A stretch of DNA of 64,000 nucleotides from Nonomuraea sp. NEAU-A123 (GTDB lineage: Bacteria; Actinomycetota; Actinomycetes; Streptosporangiales; Streptosporangiaceae). The stretch is taken from contig NZ_JAHFZZ010000001.1 of the NCBI RefSeq assembly GCF_018603905.1, positions 372,001 through 436,000 of the forward strand, written 5' to 3'. Shown here in pieces: positions 1 to 8,435 of the stretch. The notes under the pieces were generated by a model. That model ran no database searches. It had not been told where the DNA came from and was given only the letters and a program-made list of their open reading frames with translations. Positions within the stretch are counted from its first letter, which is position 1; each line of letters opens with the position of its first letter. The position numbers and the translations under genes were made by a program.

Positions 1-1
1 C

Positions 2-106
2 GATCTGATGGCCACGCGCGTGCTCCTGGTCGTCTGCTTCGCGTCCGCCGCGCTGCAGACCGTCCTTCATCTGGTCAGCATCCTGGCATCGAGGCGGCTT
101 GCGTGA
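2..106 (+). CDS. C-terminal end of a membrane protein (partial)
   Basis: Only the last 34 codons lie in the window, in the frame that ends at the TGA at 104-106. They encode a strongly hydrophobic stretch (VLLVVCFASAALQTVLHLV) followed by a short basic tail, which is a typical last transmembrane helix and cytoplasmic end. The downstream neighbour is a GT2 glycosyltransferase on the same strand, so a polysaccharide flippase or polymerase is a reasonable guess. The fragment is too short to assign a family. Confidence 0.5.
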   Translation, partial: DLMATRVLLVVCFASAALQTVLHLVSILASRRLA

Positions 107-263
107 ACGCACATCGGAACCGGCGGAGCCTCCCGATCGTCGTATTGATCGGACGTCCGCCGTTCGGTGGGGGTTCACGTACGGTTCCGATACTCTTAGC
201 TCCACCAATATCAGGAAATATGCATACCAGCAGACTCGGTGATCATGAAAGAATGCTCCGCCC

Positions 264-1178
264 GTGTTCTCGACGCGTCAGGACGATGACCCGTTGAAGA
301 TCTCGTGCGTCATCCTCACCATGGGCAACCGGGTCGCGGAGCTGACCCGGGCGGTCGAGTCCGCGCTCAACCAGATCGACGGCGACGTCGAAGTGGTGAT
401 CGTCGGCAACGGTGCCGACGTGCCCGAGGTGTCGGCGACGCCACCCGTGGGCTCGTCCGCGACCGTGAAGACGGTCCGGCTCGAACGCAACACCGGCATC
501 CCGGCCGGCCGCAATCGCGGCGTCGAGGAATGCTCCGGTGATGTCGTGCTGTTCCTCGACGACGACGGCTGGTACGCCAACCAGAAGGTCGTGTCCCACG
601 TACGCGACCGCTTCGCCACCGAGCCCGACCTCGCGGTCATCTCCTTCCGGGTGATGGACCCCGACGGCGGCATCGGCCAGCGGCGCCACGTGCCCCGCCT
701 GCGCGCGGGCGACCCGGAACGCTCCTCACCCGTCACCACCTTTCTCGGCGGCGCCTCGGCGATCCGCCGCTCGGCCTTCCTCCAGGTGGGCGGCCTGCCG
801 GAGCGGTTCTTCTACGCTCACGAGGAGACCGACCTGGCCTGGCGGCTGCTGGGCGAGGGCTACCGGATCGAGTACGACGCCGAGACGGTCATGTACCACC
901 CGCAGGTCCCGCCGACGCGGCACGCCGAGTTCTACCGGCTGAACGCCCGCAACCGGGTGTGGCTGGCGCGGCGCAACCTGCCGTGGCCGCTGGCGGCCCT
1001 CTATCTGCTCGACTGGGTGGTGCTGACGCTCATCCGGGAGCGCCGGTCCGGGGTGGCGATCAAGGCGTGGTTCACCGGCTTCTTCGAAGGACTGCGGACA
1101 CCGGCCGGCGAGCGCCGCCCGATGGCCTGGCGCACCGCCTGGCGCATGGTGAAACTGGGCCGTCCGCCCATCGTGTGA
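264..1178 (+). CDS. GT2-family glycosyltransferase
   Basis: This is a 304-residue inverting GT-A type glycosyltransferase of family 2, probably cytoplasmic, acting on a lipid-linked or envelope glycan acceptor. The N-terminal Rossmann-like start (ISCVILTMGNR), the conserved RNTGIPAGRNRG segment and the metal/nucleotide-binding acidic triad at about residues 99-101 (FLDDDGW) are visible. A later HEETDLAWRL segment matches the acceptor-side ED motif. It resembles rhamnosyl or galactofuranosyl transferases of the WbbL type, but the sugar cannot be read from sequence. GTG 264 is used; TTG 294, preceded by AGGACG at 280-285, is a plausible alternative that begins exactly at the domain. Confidence 0.85.
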   Translation: MFSTRQDDDPLKISCVILTMGNRVAELTRAVESALNQIDGDVEVVIVGNGADVPEVSATPPVGSSATVKTVRLERNTGIPAGRNRGVEECSGDVVLFLDDDGWYANQKVVSHVRDRFATEPDLAVISFRVMDPDGGIGQRRHVPRLRAGDPERSSPVTTFLGGASAIRRSAFLQVGGLPERFFYAHEETDLAWRLLGEGYRIEYDAETVMYHPQVPPTRHAEFYRLNARNRVWLARRNLPWPLAALYLLDWVVLTLIRERRSGVAIKAWFTGFFEGLRTPAGERRPMAWRTAWRMVKLGRPPIV

Positions 1179-1220
1179 GCCAGTCCTCAGACATCTGATG
1201 AATCTTGATAGCCTGCCCCG

Positions 1221-2012
1221 ATGGATCCTGTTACCGGTGGGGCTGTGCTCCGTGCTGTCGAGGTCGATGTCGTACGTGACGGGACTTCCCTGCTGCGGTC
1301 GATCTCTCTGACCGTCGGGCCGGGGGAGCACTGGGCGCTGCTGGGTCCCAACGGGGCCGGGAAGAGCACGCTGCTGGACCTCCTCGGGGCTGTGAAGCAC
1401 CCCACGCGCGGGATCGTCGAGGTTCTGGGCCATCGGCTCGGCCGGGTGGATATGCGAGAGCTCCGCTCGTTTCTGGGCCACGTCAATCCGCGGCACTCCT
1501 TGGAGTCCGGCCTCCGGGTCCGGGAACTGGTGCTGACCGGGGCCACCAACACCATCGAGCTCGTCCCTCGCTGGGTGCCCACCGCGGAGCAGGAGGAGCA
1601 GGCCCTGCGGCTGATCGGGGTGATGGGGATGGCCCGCAAGGCCGAGGCGCGGTGGCCCCACCTGTCCCAGGGAGAGCGGGGACGGGCGCTGATCGCGCGG
1701 GCCCTCATGCCGCGGCCCCGGCTGCTGTTGCTCGACGAGCCCGCCACCGGGCTGGACCTGGCCGCCCGGGAGCAGTTGCTCGGCAGCCTGGACGTGCTGC
1801 GCGGGGAGCATCCCGCGCTGGCCACCGTACTGGTGACCCATCATCTGGAAGAGCTGCCCGCCAGCACCACTCACGCGCTGCTGTTGCGGGAGGGCGAGTG
1901 CATGGCGTCGGGTCCGGTGGATGAGGTGCTGACCACCGACCTGGTGAGCAAGTGCTTCGACCACCCGGTGCGGATCAGCCGCGTCGACGGACGGTGGAGC
2001 GCTCGGGCCTAG
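1221..2012 (+). CDS. ABC transporter ATP-binding protein
   Basis: This is a 263-residue stand-alone ABC ATPase. The Walker A motif (GPNGAGKST) is at about residues 42-50, the signature LSQGE at about 150, the Walker B and catalytic Glu (LLLLDEPATGLDL) at about 168-180, and the H-loop in VTHHLEEL. The fold resembles the ModF/YlmA-type soluble cassette or an importer ATPase. No permease gene is adjacent, so its partner is unknown. It converges on the next gene and the two stop codons overlap (2009-2012, CTAG). Confidence 0.88.
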   Translation: MDPVTGGAVLRAVEVDVVRDGTSLLRSISLTVGPGEHWALLGPNGAGKSTLLDLLGAVKHPTRGIVEVLGHRLGRVDMRELRSFLGHVNPRHSLESGLRVRELVLTGATNTIELVPRWVPTAEQEEQALRLIGVMGMARKAEARWPHLSQGERGRALIARALMPRPRLLLLDEPATGLDLAAREQLLGSLDVLRGEHPALATVLVTHHLEELPASTTHALLLREGECMASGPVDEVLTTDLVSKCFDHPVRISRVDGRWSARA

Positions 2013-2722
2013 ATGGCCGCCGCGTCGCCGAAGGTCATGGCGGCGCGGGCGACCGTGGTGGTGAGTATGGGGCGCTTCGGCAGGCCCAGTTCGCTCAGTT
2101 CCTTGGCTATCGGGTGGTTGCCCAGGCGGATCAGCGCGCCGCCGGGCCGTACGCGGACGCCATGGGTCTCCACCGACCACGGGACGCGGCGCGTCACGCC
2201 CTCCCGGTGGGTGAAGGCGTCCAGCGGGACCAGCGCGCCAGCGCCCGGCGCGGGCATGCCCGGTTTGAGCAGCAGGTCGAGCACCAGCCGCCCGTCCTTG
2301 CGCAGGACACAGCGCTTGTACGGCGAGTCGAGCCGCAGGTCGATGTCGGCCAGCTCCTTCGGAAAGCCCCAGATGCGGCGGCCCGCCTCCAAGGTGAACC
2401 CCTGATTGACCGGCAGCCAGTGGATGAACACTCCGGCCCGCCGCAGATCGCCCAGCCCGACCGACTGCGTCACACCCGGCGGGCGCACCAGGAACGCCAC
2501 ACCGAACTCGTGGTAGGCGTCCAGATCACCTTCGCGGTAGTCGACGAACACCAGCACGCAGATCGCCTTGCCGGGGAACACCTCGGCCGCGTCCAGTCCC
2601 GAGTAGGCGATCACCGCCCTGGCGGCGTCGGCCCGGACGGGATACATGACGCTGCAGACCGTGGCGTCTCTCACCTGGACGGGCATGCTCACCGTGCGGC
2701 CCTGGATCAGATGCGAAGACAT
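2009..2722 (-). CDS. acetoacetate decarboxylase-family protein
   Basis: This 237-residue protein has the acetoacetate decarboxylase (PF06314) fold. Its segment GRRIWGFPKELADIDL resembles the family motif that carries the Schiff-base lysine, and an Arg/Glu-containing beta-barrel core follows. Many actinobacterial members are ADC-like and do not act on acetoacetate, so the substrate is unassigned. No CoA-transferase or thiolase lies nearby, so a solventogenic role is unlikely. The start is ATG 2722, divergent from the sigma factor at 2.8 kb. Confidence 0.75.
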   Translation of the reverse strand: MSSHLIQGRTVSMPVQVRDATVCSVMYPVRADAARAVIAYSGLDAAEVFPGKAICVLVFVDYREGDLDAYHEFGVAFLVRPPGVTQSVGLGDLRRAGVFIHWLPVNQGFTLEAGRRIWGFPKELADIDLRLDSPYKRCVLRKDGRLVLDLLLKPGMPAPGAGALVPLDAFTHREGVTRRVPWSVETHGVRVRPGGALIRLGNHPIAKELSELGLPKRPILTTTVARAAMTFGDAAAI

Positions 2723-2850
2723 GAGACCAGTACATCAACCGGGAAGCCGTGTGACCATTCCTGCCCGGATCCCGTCTGGTCTGTTGTGACATTCGTAAGA
2801 ACGCGGAGGGCATCATCATCGAGGAGCTGTACCGCGAGCACTGGGCGCTC

Positions 2851-3273
2851 GTGTGCGGGTTCCTGTTACGCCGCACCCGCGACCCCCATCTCGCCGAGGA
2901 CCTGGCCCAGGAGACGTTCGTCAAGGCCACCAGGGCGCTGCTCGGCTGGCGCGGCGAGAACGCGGCCGCGTGGCTGCTCTCCATCGCCCGCAACGTTCTG
3001 GTCGACCACGTCCGGCGCCACCGCCGTGAGCTGGCCCTGCCCGACCCCGACGAGCTCGGCGTGCCCGCGATGCACGTCGAGTCGCTGGCCGTGCGCGACG
3101 CCCTGGACCGGCTGCCCGAGCAGCACCGCAGGCTGCTCGCCCTGGTCTACTTCGAGGGTTTCTCACTGGTCGAGGTGGCCGCGATGACCGGCAAGAAGCA
3201 CGCCACGATCAAGACCGCTGTGTGGCGGGCCAGAGCCGCCTTCGCCGACATCTATGGAGTCCTCCATGACTGA
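2851..3273 (+). CDS. ECF-type RNA polymerase sigma factor
   Basis: The protein carries sigma70 region 2 (HLAEDLAQETFVKATRAL, then WLLSIARNVLVDHVRRHR) and region 4 with an HTH (LPEQHRRLLALVYFEGFSLVEVAAMTGKKHATIKTAVWRARAAF). It is an extracytoplasmic-function sigma factor. The GTG at 2851 is the first standard start, but 11 further conserved-looking codons (EELYREHWALV from 2821) lie upstream in frame with no ATG, GTG or TTG, and an SD-like GGAGGG sits at 2805-2810. Its end overlaps the next gene by 8 bp, so it is probably co-translated with its anti-sigma factor. Confidence 0.85.
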   Translation: MCGFLLRRTRDPHLAEDLAQETFVKATRALLGWRGENAAAWLLSIARNVLVDHVRRHRRELALPDPDELGVPAMHVESLAVRDALDRLPEQHRRLLALVYFEGFSLVEVAAMTGKKHATIKTAVWRARAAFADIYGVLHD

Positions 3274-4213
3274 AGACGACCTGCTGCCCATGCCGGACTT
3301 CGACCCCAAAGCGACCCGCCGGGCCGTCCGGCGGGGTCTCACCCGCACCGTGATCATCGTGCTGGCGGTGCTGGTCGTCCTCGTCCTGGTGGCGACGGTC
3401 GGCTCCAGCCTGATCCAGCAGCGCGGTGATCGGGAACGGCGCATGACGGACGTGCTCGGCACCGCCTTCAAGATCTACAACCCCGCCTACGACATCGGCG
3501 TCATGGACTCGGGTATCACCACGCCGCTGTCGATGTCGTTCACCGTGAACGTCAGCCCGATGCGGGCCACCGGGGGCTACGTCGGTGGTTACGGTGGCGT
3601 GGAACATGTCATCACCCAGGACTTCTTCGGTCACGTGGGCAGGTTGCCGCTGGGTAGCGGCGCCAACACCACGCTGAGCACGGCGCTCGCCAACGTGAGC
3701 ACCGGCAACCAGCCCAAGCAGGACAGCCGCAAGGTCCTGGCCAGGCTGCCCGTGAGACTCAACGCGCTTTCCGTGATCGAGTTCGTCAAGCCGCTCACCG
3801 CCGAGGAGCTCGCCGCCTTCACCGCCCGATACAAGACCCACGCCGACAAGGTGGTGTACGAGCGGCGCCCCAGGTCGATCCCCATCACGTGGGGTCGGAT
3901 GACGACGTGGGACCCTAGGCCCGAAACGGACGACACCACTAAGATCATCACCGCGATCGGGCCCGATGAGGCGATCAAGCTGGACCTCGCGGACTTCCGC
4001 CGCTGGGTGGGCATCCTCAAGGACTACGACGACGACAACCTGCATGACTTCGACCTGAGCCTGGCCCGCCTGCGCAAGGCCGCGAACGACGGTCTGGCCT
4101 ACGCCTACGTGGACTCGGGGACCAAGATCGGCGAGTTGCGGAAGATCATCGAAGACCCGCTGGTCCAGACGGTCCGCGTGGCGGACGTCACCTACGACCT
4201 CGAACGGCCCTAG
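3266..4213 (+). CDS. membrane-anchored anti-sigma factor (Sigma_reg family-like)
   Basis: This 315-residue single-pass protein has a short cytoplasmic N-terminus, one transmembrane helix at about residues 25-50 (VIIVLAVLVVLVLVATVG) and a large extracytoplasmic domain. The layout and its position directly after an ECF sigma gene match the sigma-regulator N/C-domain family of Bacillus-type anti-sigma factors. ATG 3266 is preferred over ATG 3254 because GGAG at 3256-3259 is correctly spaced and gives an 8-bp overlap with the sigma gene. It presumably sequesters the sigma factor and senses an envelope signal. No zinc-binding ZAS motif is visible. Its stop overlaps that of the convergent GT4 gene. 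Confidence 0.75.
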   Translation: MTEDDLLPMPDFDPKATRRAVRRGLTRTVIIVLAVLVVLVLVATVGSSLIQQRGDRERRMTDVLGTAFKIYNPAYDIGVMDSGITTPLSMSFTVNVSPMRATGGYVGGYGGVEHVITQDFFGHVGRLPLGSGANTTLSTALANVSTGNQPKQDSRKVLARLPVRLNALSVIEFVKPLTAEELAAFTARYKTHADKVVYERRPRSIPITWGRMTTWDPRPETDDTTKIITAIGPDEAIKLDLADFRRWVGILKDYDDDNLHDFDLSLARLRKAANDGLAYAYVDSGTKIGELRKIIEDPLVQTVRVADVTYDLERP

Positions 4214-5175
4214 ACGGCCAGGGAATGGGCGGGCACCCGGACCCCCGCCCACCTCTCCATCCTGGCCACGAACTCCGCCGCGTGGTCGGGCCAGTGGTGA
4301 CGCAGCCGGGCCTCCGCGTGGCCGCGCGCCCCCAGGGCGACCCGCCGCGCGGGGTCCTCCTTGAGATCGAGTACGGCGTTCACCAGCGCGTCCACGTCGA
4401 GCGGCACCACGACCCCGCACCCGACCCGCTCCGCCACCGAGCCGTGCGGTGTGGTGATCACCGGGAGCCCCCGGCCCATGTAGTCGAGGATCTTGGTCGG
4501 CGTCCTCGGGCCGGTCTCCGCCGACAGGGCCAGGCCGGCCAGGGCGCCCTCGGCCATGCGGAGGGCGTGGCGGTTCGGGACGTACCCGAACCAGTCGAGC
4601 AGCCCGACCCGCTGCGCGTCCCGCAGCAGCGGCCGGACCTCACGGTCGGCGGCGCCGAGCAGGTCCATCCGGATGCCGTGCGGGACGAGCCGCTCGGCCA
4701 GCCCGATGAGCTCGGAGACGCCGCGCTCGAGGGAGAGCCGCCCGATGTGCACCACCCTGGTGTCGCCGGGCGGGGGCGGCGTCGCCGACACCAGGGTGGC
4801 TTCCGGCACCACGGCGGAGGTGACCACGTGGTGACGCCGCTCGGCCCGGGACAACTGCCTGGCGGTGACCTGCTCCCGTACGTCCCAGACGATCGGCGGG
4901 TGGTGGAAGGGCAGGGTGTGCAGCAGGCGGTGGTCGTGCAGCACCAGCAGGTCGGCGCCCTTCAGGCCGCGCTTGAGCGCGGCCCGCGCCCGGCCGTAGC
5001 CGGCGTTGCGTGGCACGTCGATCGCGGCGACGCCCATCGCGGGCGTGACGTTGTAGTAGGTGAAGGGCGCGACGTAGGTCACCTCGTGGCCCGCGTCGAG
5101 CAGCGCCCGGATCTGCCGATGCATGATCCGGGCGTCCTCGGGATGGTGGACGGTGGTGGCTACGCATACACGCAT
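4210..5175 (-). CDS. GT4-family glycosyltransferase
   Basis: This 321-residue GT-B glycosyltransferase is shorter than the usual 370-400 residues. The N-terminal domain begins MRVCVATTVHHPEDARI with a Gly/His-rich acceptor loop. The C-terminal half has the Rossmann start VVHIGRLSLERGVSELIGLAERL and the nucleotide-sugar motif region ETGPRTPTKILDYMGRGLPVI, where the usual EX7E pattern is partly altered. It probably transfers a sugar from a UDP- or GDP-donor in envelope polysaccharide assembly. It sits upstream of the acyltransferase-3 gene but is transcribed in the same direction, separated by 57 bp. Confidence 0.82.
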   Translation of the reverse strand: MRVCVATTVHHPEDARIMHRQIRALLDAGHEVTYVAPFTYYNVTPAMGVAAIDVPRNAGYGRARAALKRGLKGADLLVLHDHRLLHTLPFHHPPIVWDVREQVTARQLSRAERRHHVVTSAVVPEATLVSATPPPPGDTRVVHIGRLSLERGVSELIGLAERLVPHGIRMDLLGAADREVRPLLRDAQRVGLLDWFGYVPNRHALRMAEGALAGLALSAETGPRTPTKILDYMGRGLPVITTPHGSVAERVGCGVVVPLDVDALVNAVLDLKEDPARRVALGARGHAEARLRHHWPDHAAEFVARMERWAGVRVPAHSLAV

Positions 5176-5232
5176 GCGGTCGATGCTGCGCCGCTACCCG
5201 GTCAATGGCGTAAATGCTGGGGGAATTGCCGC

Positions 5233-6501
5233 TTAACTTCCTGACGGGCGACGGTAGAGCCAAGTCAGCCGAGGTTCGAGCACCCACTTGAACACCGTGC
5301 GCGTCTCGGGCAGGCACAGCACGATCGCCAGGGCGAAACAGCTCGCACTGATCGCCAGCACCCCGAGCGGGCCGTGCAGCCAGGGCAGCTCCAGCCACCC
5401 CTGGTCCTTGGCGATGAGGACGGGGATGCCGTGGAGCAGGTAGCAGTAGAGGGTGCGGGTGCCGAGATCCGTGAACCAGGTCTCGCGCCTGGGCACCAGC
5501 GCCAGGACGGCGTACGACATGGCCAGCCCGCAGATCAGCAGCCCGGCGCGTACGCCGAGGCCCATCCACCAGGACAGATCTAAGTCCTGGAAGCTGTGCT
5601 TGTAGTAGAAGGGCTTCAGCGGCGCCTTGGGCGCGATGAAGATCGACACCGCGGCGGCGCCGAGCACCACGACCACCGAGACGATCTTGATCCACCGGCG
5701 GTCGAGCAGCTCGAAGTGCTCAGGCTGCATCACGAGCCCGATGACGAAGAACGGCATCAGACCGAAGAAGCGGTCCATGCTGAAGTCACCGGAGATCTGC
5801 GAGAACCCGGCGAACAGGTAGATCGCGATCGCCACCGGGATCGGGTGTTTCATCCGCTTCCACACGGGTGTGGACAGCCGCCAGAACAGCAGCGCCAGGA
5901 GGTACCAGTTGATCCACGCGGGATCGATGATCGTGAGGCTCCACTTTTGGCCCAGGCCGAGCCGGACGAGCGCGTAGCCGACCTCCACGATCACGTACGG
6001 CACGACGAACGTGTCGACCAGCTTGTTCGTCTTGGCGTTGGAGTTCCAGAAGTTTCTGGACAGATAGCCGCTGACGAGCACGAACAGCGGCATGTGGAAG
6101 GTGTAGATGAAGATGTAGAGCGACCTGGCCGAGTCGGTGGACAGCGTCGGCACCAGCGAGTGGCCGACGATCACGAACGCGATCAGGACGAACTTGACGT
6201 TGTCCAGATACGGGTCGCGCTTGCGCTTGGGGGCCTCGGGCTGGGGCTCGGGGGCCGGCTCCGGCTGCTCCTGATCCGACTCCTGGTCCGTCTTGGACGG
6301 GCCGACGCCGTGCGGATCCGTCTTCTCACTCCAGAAAGCCTCCTCCGGCAGCGGCCATTGAGCTCCTGTGCTCGCGGGGCCGGTGGCCTCGTCGGCGTCA
6401 CCCGGGTCGGGGGGCGTCGTGACCGGTGGGGAGTGCTTGGTGTCAGACACTACGGAGTCGCTCAGCTTCACTCGGGGTCGGGGGAACGCGACAGGCAGCA
6501 C
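5233..6501 (-). CDS. acyltransferase family 3 membrane protein
   Basis: This 422-residue multipass protein has a long charged cytoplasmic N-terminus rich in Pro/Glu (residues 20-95). An acyltransferase-3 domain follows, beginning KRDPYLDNVKFVLIAFVIVGHSL with the family's invariant His. About ten hydrophobic segments follow. Such proteins O-acetylate extracytoplasmic sugars and are often compared with fucose 4-O-acetylases. Its setting among glycosyltransferases suggests that it decorates the local polysaccharide. Several in-frame GTG codons (6501, 6471, 6450) make the start uncertain; none has a strong SD. Confidence 0.82.
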   Translation of the reverse strand: MLPVAFPRPRVKLSDSVVSDTKHSPPVTTPPDPGDADEATGPASTGAQWPLPEEAFWSEKTDPHGVGPSKTDQESDQEQPEPAPEPQPEAPKRKRDPYLDNVKFVLIAFVIVGHSLVPTLSTDSARSLYIFIYTFHMPLFVLVSGYLSRNFWNSNAKTNKLVDTFVVPYVIVEVGYALVRLGLGQKWSLTIIDPAWINWYLLALLFWRLSTPVWKRMKHPIPVAIAIYLFAGFSQISGDFSMDRFFGLMPFFVIGLVMQPEHFELLDRRWIKIVSVVVVLGAAAVSIFIAPKAPLKPFYYKHSFQDLDLSWWMGLGVRAGLLICGLAMSYAVLALVPRRETWFTDLGTRTLYCYLLHGIPVLIAKDQGWLELPWLHGPLGVLAISASCFALAIVLCLPETRTVFKWVLEPRLTWLYRRPSGS

Positions 6502-6625
6502 GCATGCACACGTCCTTGACGAGTGAGACGAGCCGCGTCGCCGACCCGCTACACATTAGCCCGGCCACGAGGCTCCTGTCTCACGTGCAGTGCGAGAACC
6601 CCCGGTTACACAGGGAACTCGGAGG

Positions 6626-8263
6626 TCAGGTGCAGACGTTCTTCTGCTTGTCCGCCGAGATCGTGCTGTTGGTGACGCTGTCGGGCAGCTTGGTGACCTT
6701 GACCGACTTGAAGTCCTCGCCGATGATCAGCTGGATCACGGGCGGCTTCGCCGTCGCCGGGGTCGTCGAGGGCACCGGCACCGGGGAGGTGTAGGGCTGG
6801 GTGGTCGTCGGCTTGAGCTTGCCCGCCGTCGGAGCCGGCTTGGGCTGCATCGCCTTGATCAGCACGTCGCTGTACGCGGCGCCGTCGGCGGCGTTCTTGG
6901 CGTAGCGGACCTGGGTGGCCGCCTGGCTCTTGCCGTCGGCGGCCAGATAGTTGCCCACGCCCGTGACCTTGAAGCCCTCCTTGCTCAGCAGGTCGGCGAC
7001 CTCCTTGGCCTTGCCCGTCGTCGTCGTGCCGTTGAGCACCTGGACCTGGACCTGCTCCGGCTTTACGTTGATCTTGGGCGTCGAGGCGGCGGTCGACGCC
7101 GACGCCGCGGGCTCGGGCAGGTCGACGTCGCTCTTGATCGCGTTGAACAGCTCGTTGGCGTCGGGCTGCCGCCAGATCACCCGGTTCTTGTCATCCGGGT
7201 CGGGCTGCCACGGGATCGTGGTGAACTTGACCCCGCCCGCCGTCATCTTCTGCGCGCTCGTGGCGATCTCGATGAGCTGGCTGGTGTCGTTGGCCAGGTC
7301 CGGGTCCATCGTCACCGACTTGGCGGTGGCCTTGATGAAGTCCCTGAGCTTCCCGACGTCGGTGAGCAGCTGGCTGCTGGTGGCCTTCTGCACGACCTTG
7401 CTCAGGAAGATCTGCTGGCGCTTGATCCGCTGGATGTCGCTGCCGTCACCGTAGTGGCGCAGCCGGACGTAGCCCAGCGCCTGCTCGCCGTTCAGCACGC
7501 TCTTGCCCGCGGGCAGCTTCAGGTGGGAGTTCTTGTCGTCCACGCCGTTGGCGAGGCAGATCTCGATGCCGTCGAGCGCGTCGACGATGTTCTTGAAACC
7601 GCTGAAGTCGACCTCGACGAAGTGGTCGACGCGGATGCCGGTGAGGGTCTCCAGCGTGGACATCGTGCAGGCGACGCCGCCCGAGCTGTACGCCGAGTTG
7701 ATCATGTCGCGGCGCGGCGGCATCTCCTGCTTGGTGGTCTCGTTCTTGCACTTGGGGATCTGCACCATCGAGTCGCGCGGGAAGCTGATGAGCCGCGCCT
7801 GGTCCCGGTTGGGCGAGATGTGCATCAGGATGATCGTGTCGGTGCGCTTGCCGCCCGCGTCGGCCTTCCTGGCGTCCGCCTGGCCGTACTTCGCGTTGCC
7901 CTTGCCCGCGCGGGTGTCGGAGCCGACCAGCAGCACGTTGAGCGCGCCGGTCTCAGGCGGCCGGGGGTTGATGATGTCCTTGTCGACGGGTCTCTGGTTG
8001 ATGTTGCTGAAGGCGTCGCGGTAGAGCGTGTAGCCGGTCAGCGCGCCGGCGACCATGAGCGAGGTGGTCGCGATGCTGATCCAGGCCAGCACGCGCATCT
8101 TGTTGCCACCACCGCCACCGCCGCCGCGATGGCCGCGGGGCGGCAGGTCTTCGGGGGGCGGGGGAGGAGGAGAGGATGCCGCCGCCCGGCGCGACATCCG
8201 GCTGCCGGGCTGTGTCGAGGCGACCCTGCGGTCCTGCACGGACACGCTCCACTGGTCACTCAT
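6626..8263 (-). CDS. LCP (LytR-CpsA-Psr) family ligase with C-terminal LytR_C domain
   Basis: This 545-residue envelope enzyme has a Pro-rich cytoplasmic start and one transmembrane helix at about 57-77. The LCP domain begins at about 100 (LNVLLVGSDTRAG, then KRTDTIILMHISPNRDQARLISFPRDS, with the pyrophosphate-binding Arg/Asp residues). A LytR_C domain begins at about 370 (VQVQVLNGTTTTGKAKEVADLL). LCP proteins transfer undecaprenyl-phosphate-linked glycans to peptidoglycan, as Lcp1 does for arabinogalactan in mycobacteria, so it is the natural final step for this glycan region. ATG 8263 has a GAGGGGG SD. The C-terminal tail is Thr/Pro-rich. Confidence 0.92.
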   Translation of the reverse strand: MSDQWSVSVQDRRVASTQPGSRMSRRAAASSPPPPPPEDLPPRGHRGGGGGGGNKMRVLAWISIATTSLMVAGALTGYTLYRDAFSNINQRPVDKDIINPRPPETGALNVLLVGSDTRAGKGNAKYGQADARKADAGGKRTDTIILMHISPNRDQARLISFPRDSMVQIPKCKNETTKQEMPPRRDMINSAYSSGGVACTMSTLETLTGIRVDHFVEVDFSGFKNIVDALDGIEICLANGVDDKNSHLKLPAGKSVLNGEQALGYVRLRHYGDGSDIQRIKRQQIFLSKVVQKATSSQLLTDVGKLRDFIKATAKSVTMDPDLANDTSQLIEIATSAQKMTAGGVKFTTIPWQPDPDDKNRVIWRQPDANELFNAIKSDVDLPEPAASASTAASTPKINVKPEQVQVQVLNGTTTTGKAKEVADLLSKEGFKVTGVGNYLAADGKSQAATQVRYAKNAADGAAYSDVLIKAMQPKPAPTAGKLKPTTTQPYTSPVPVPSTTPATAKPPVIQLIIGEDFKSVKVTKLPDSVTNSTISADKQKNVCT

Positions 8264-8435
8264 GCGCCCCCTCGCCTAGTCCGGTTGGCTCGGTCATTCT
8301 GCGCCACGAGACTAGGTCACGGACGGCGTACCCGCAGCCATGACGAAGAGAATCGACCGTGACCCGGACGTGATGTTACCGCGCAAAAGCATACTCAGAA
8401 CTGGACATTTAGCGGAATATTCATCGTCAAAGTCT

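Noticed and set aside
726..2180. A 484-codon open frame on the - strand
   Set aside because: It is antisense to the GT2 and ABC genes and low-complexity (Pro/Gly/Gln/Arg); no domain is visible.
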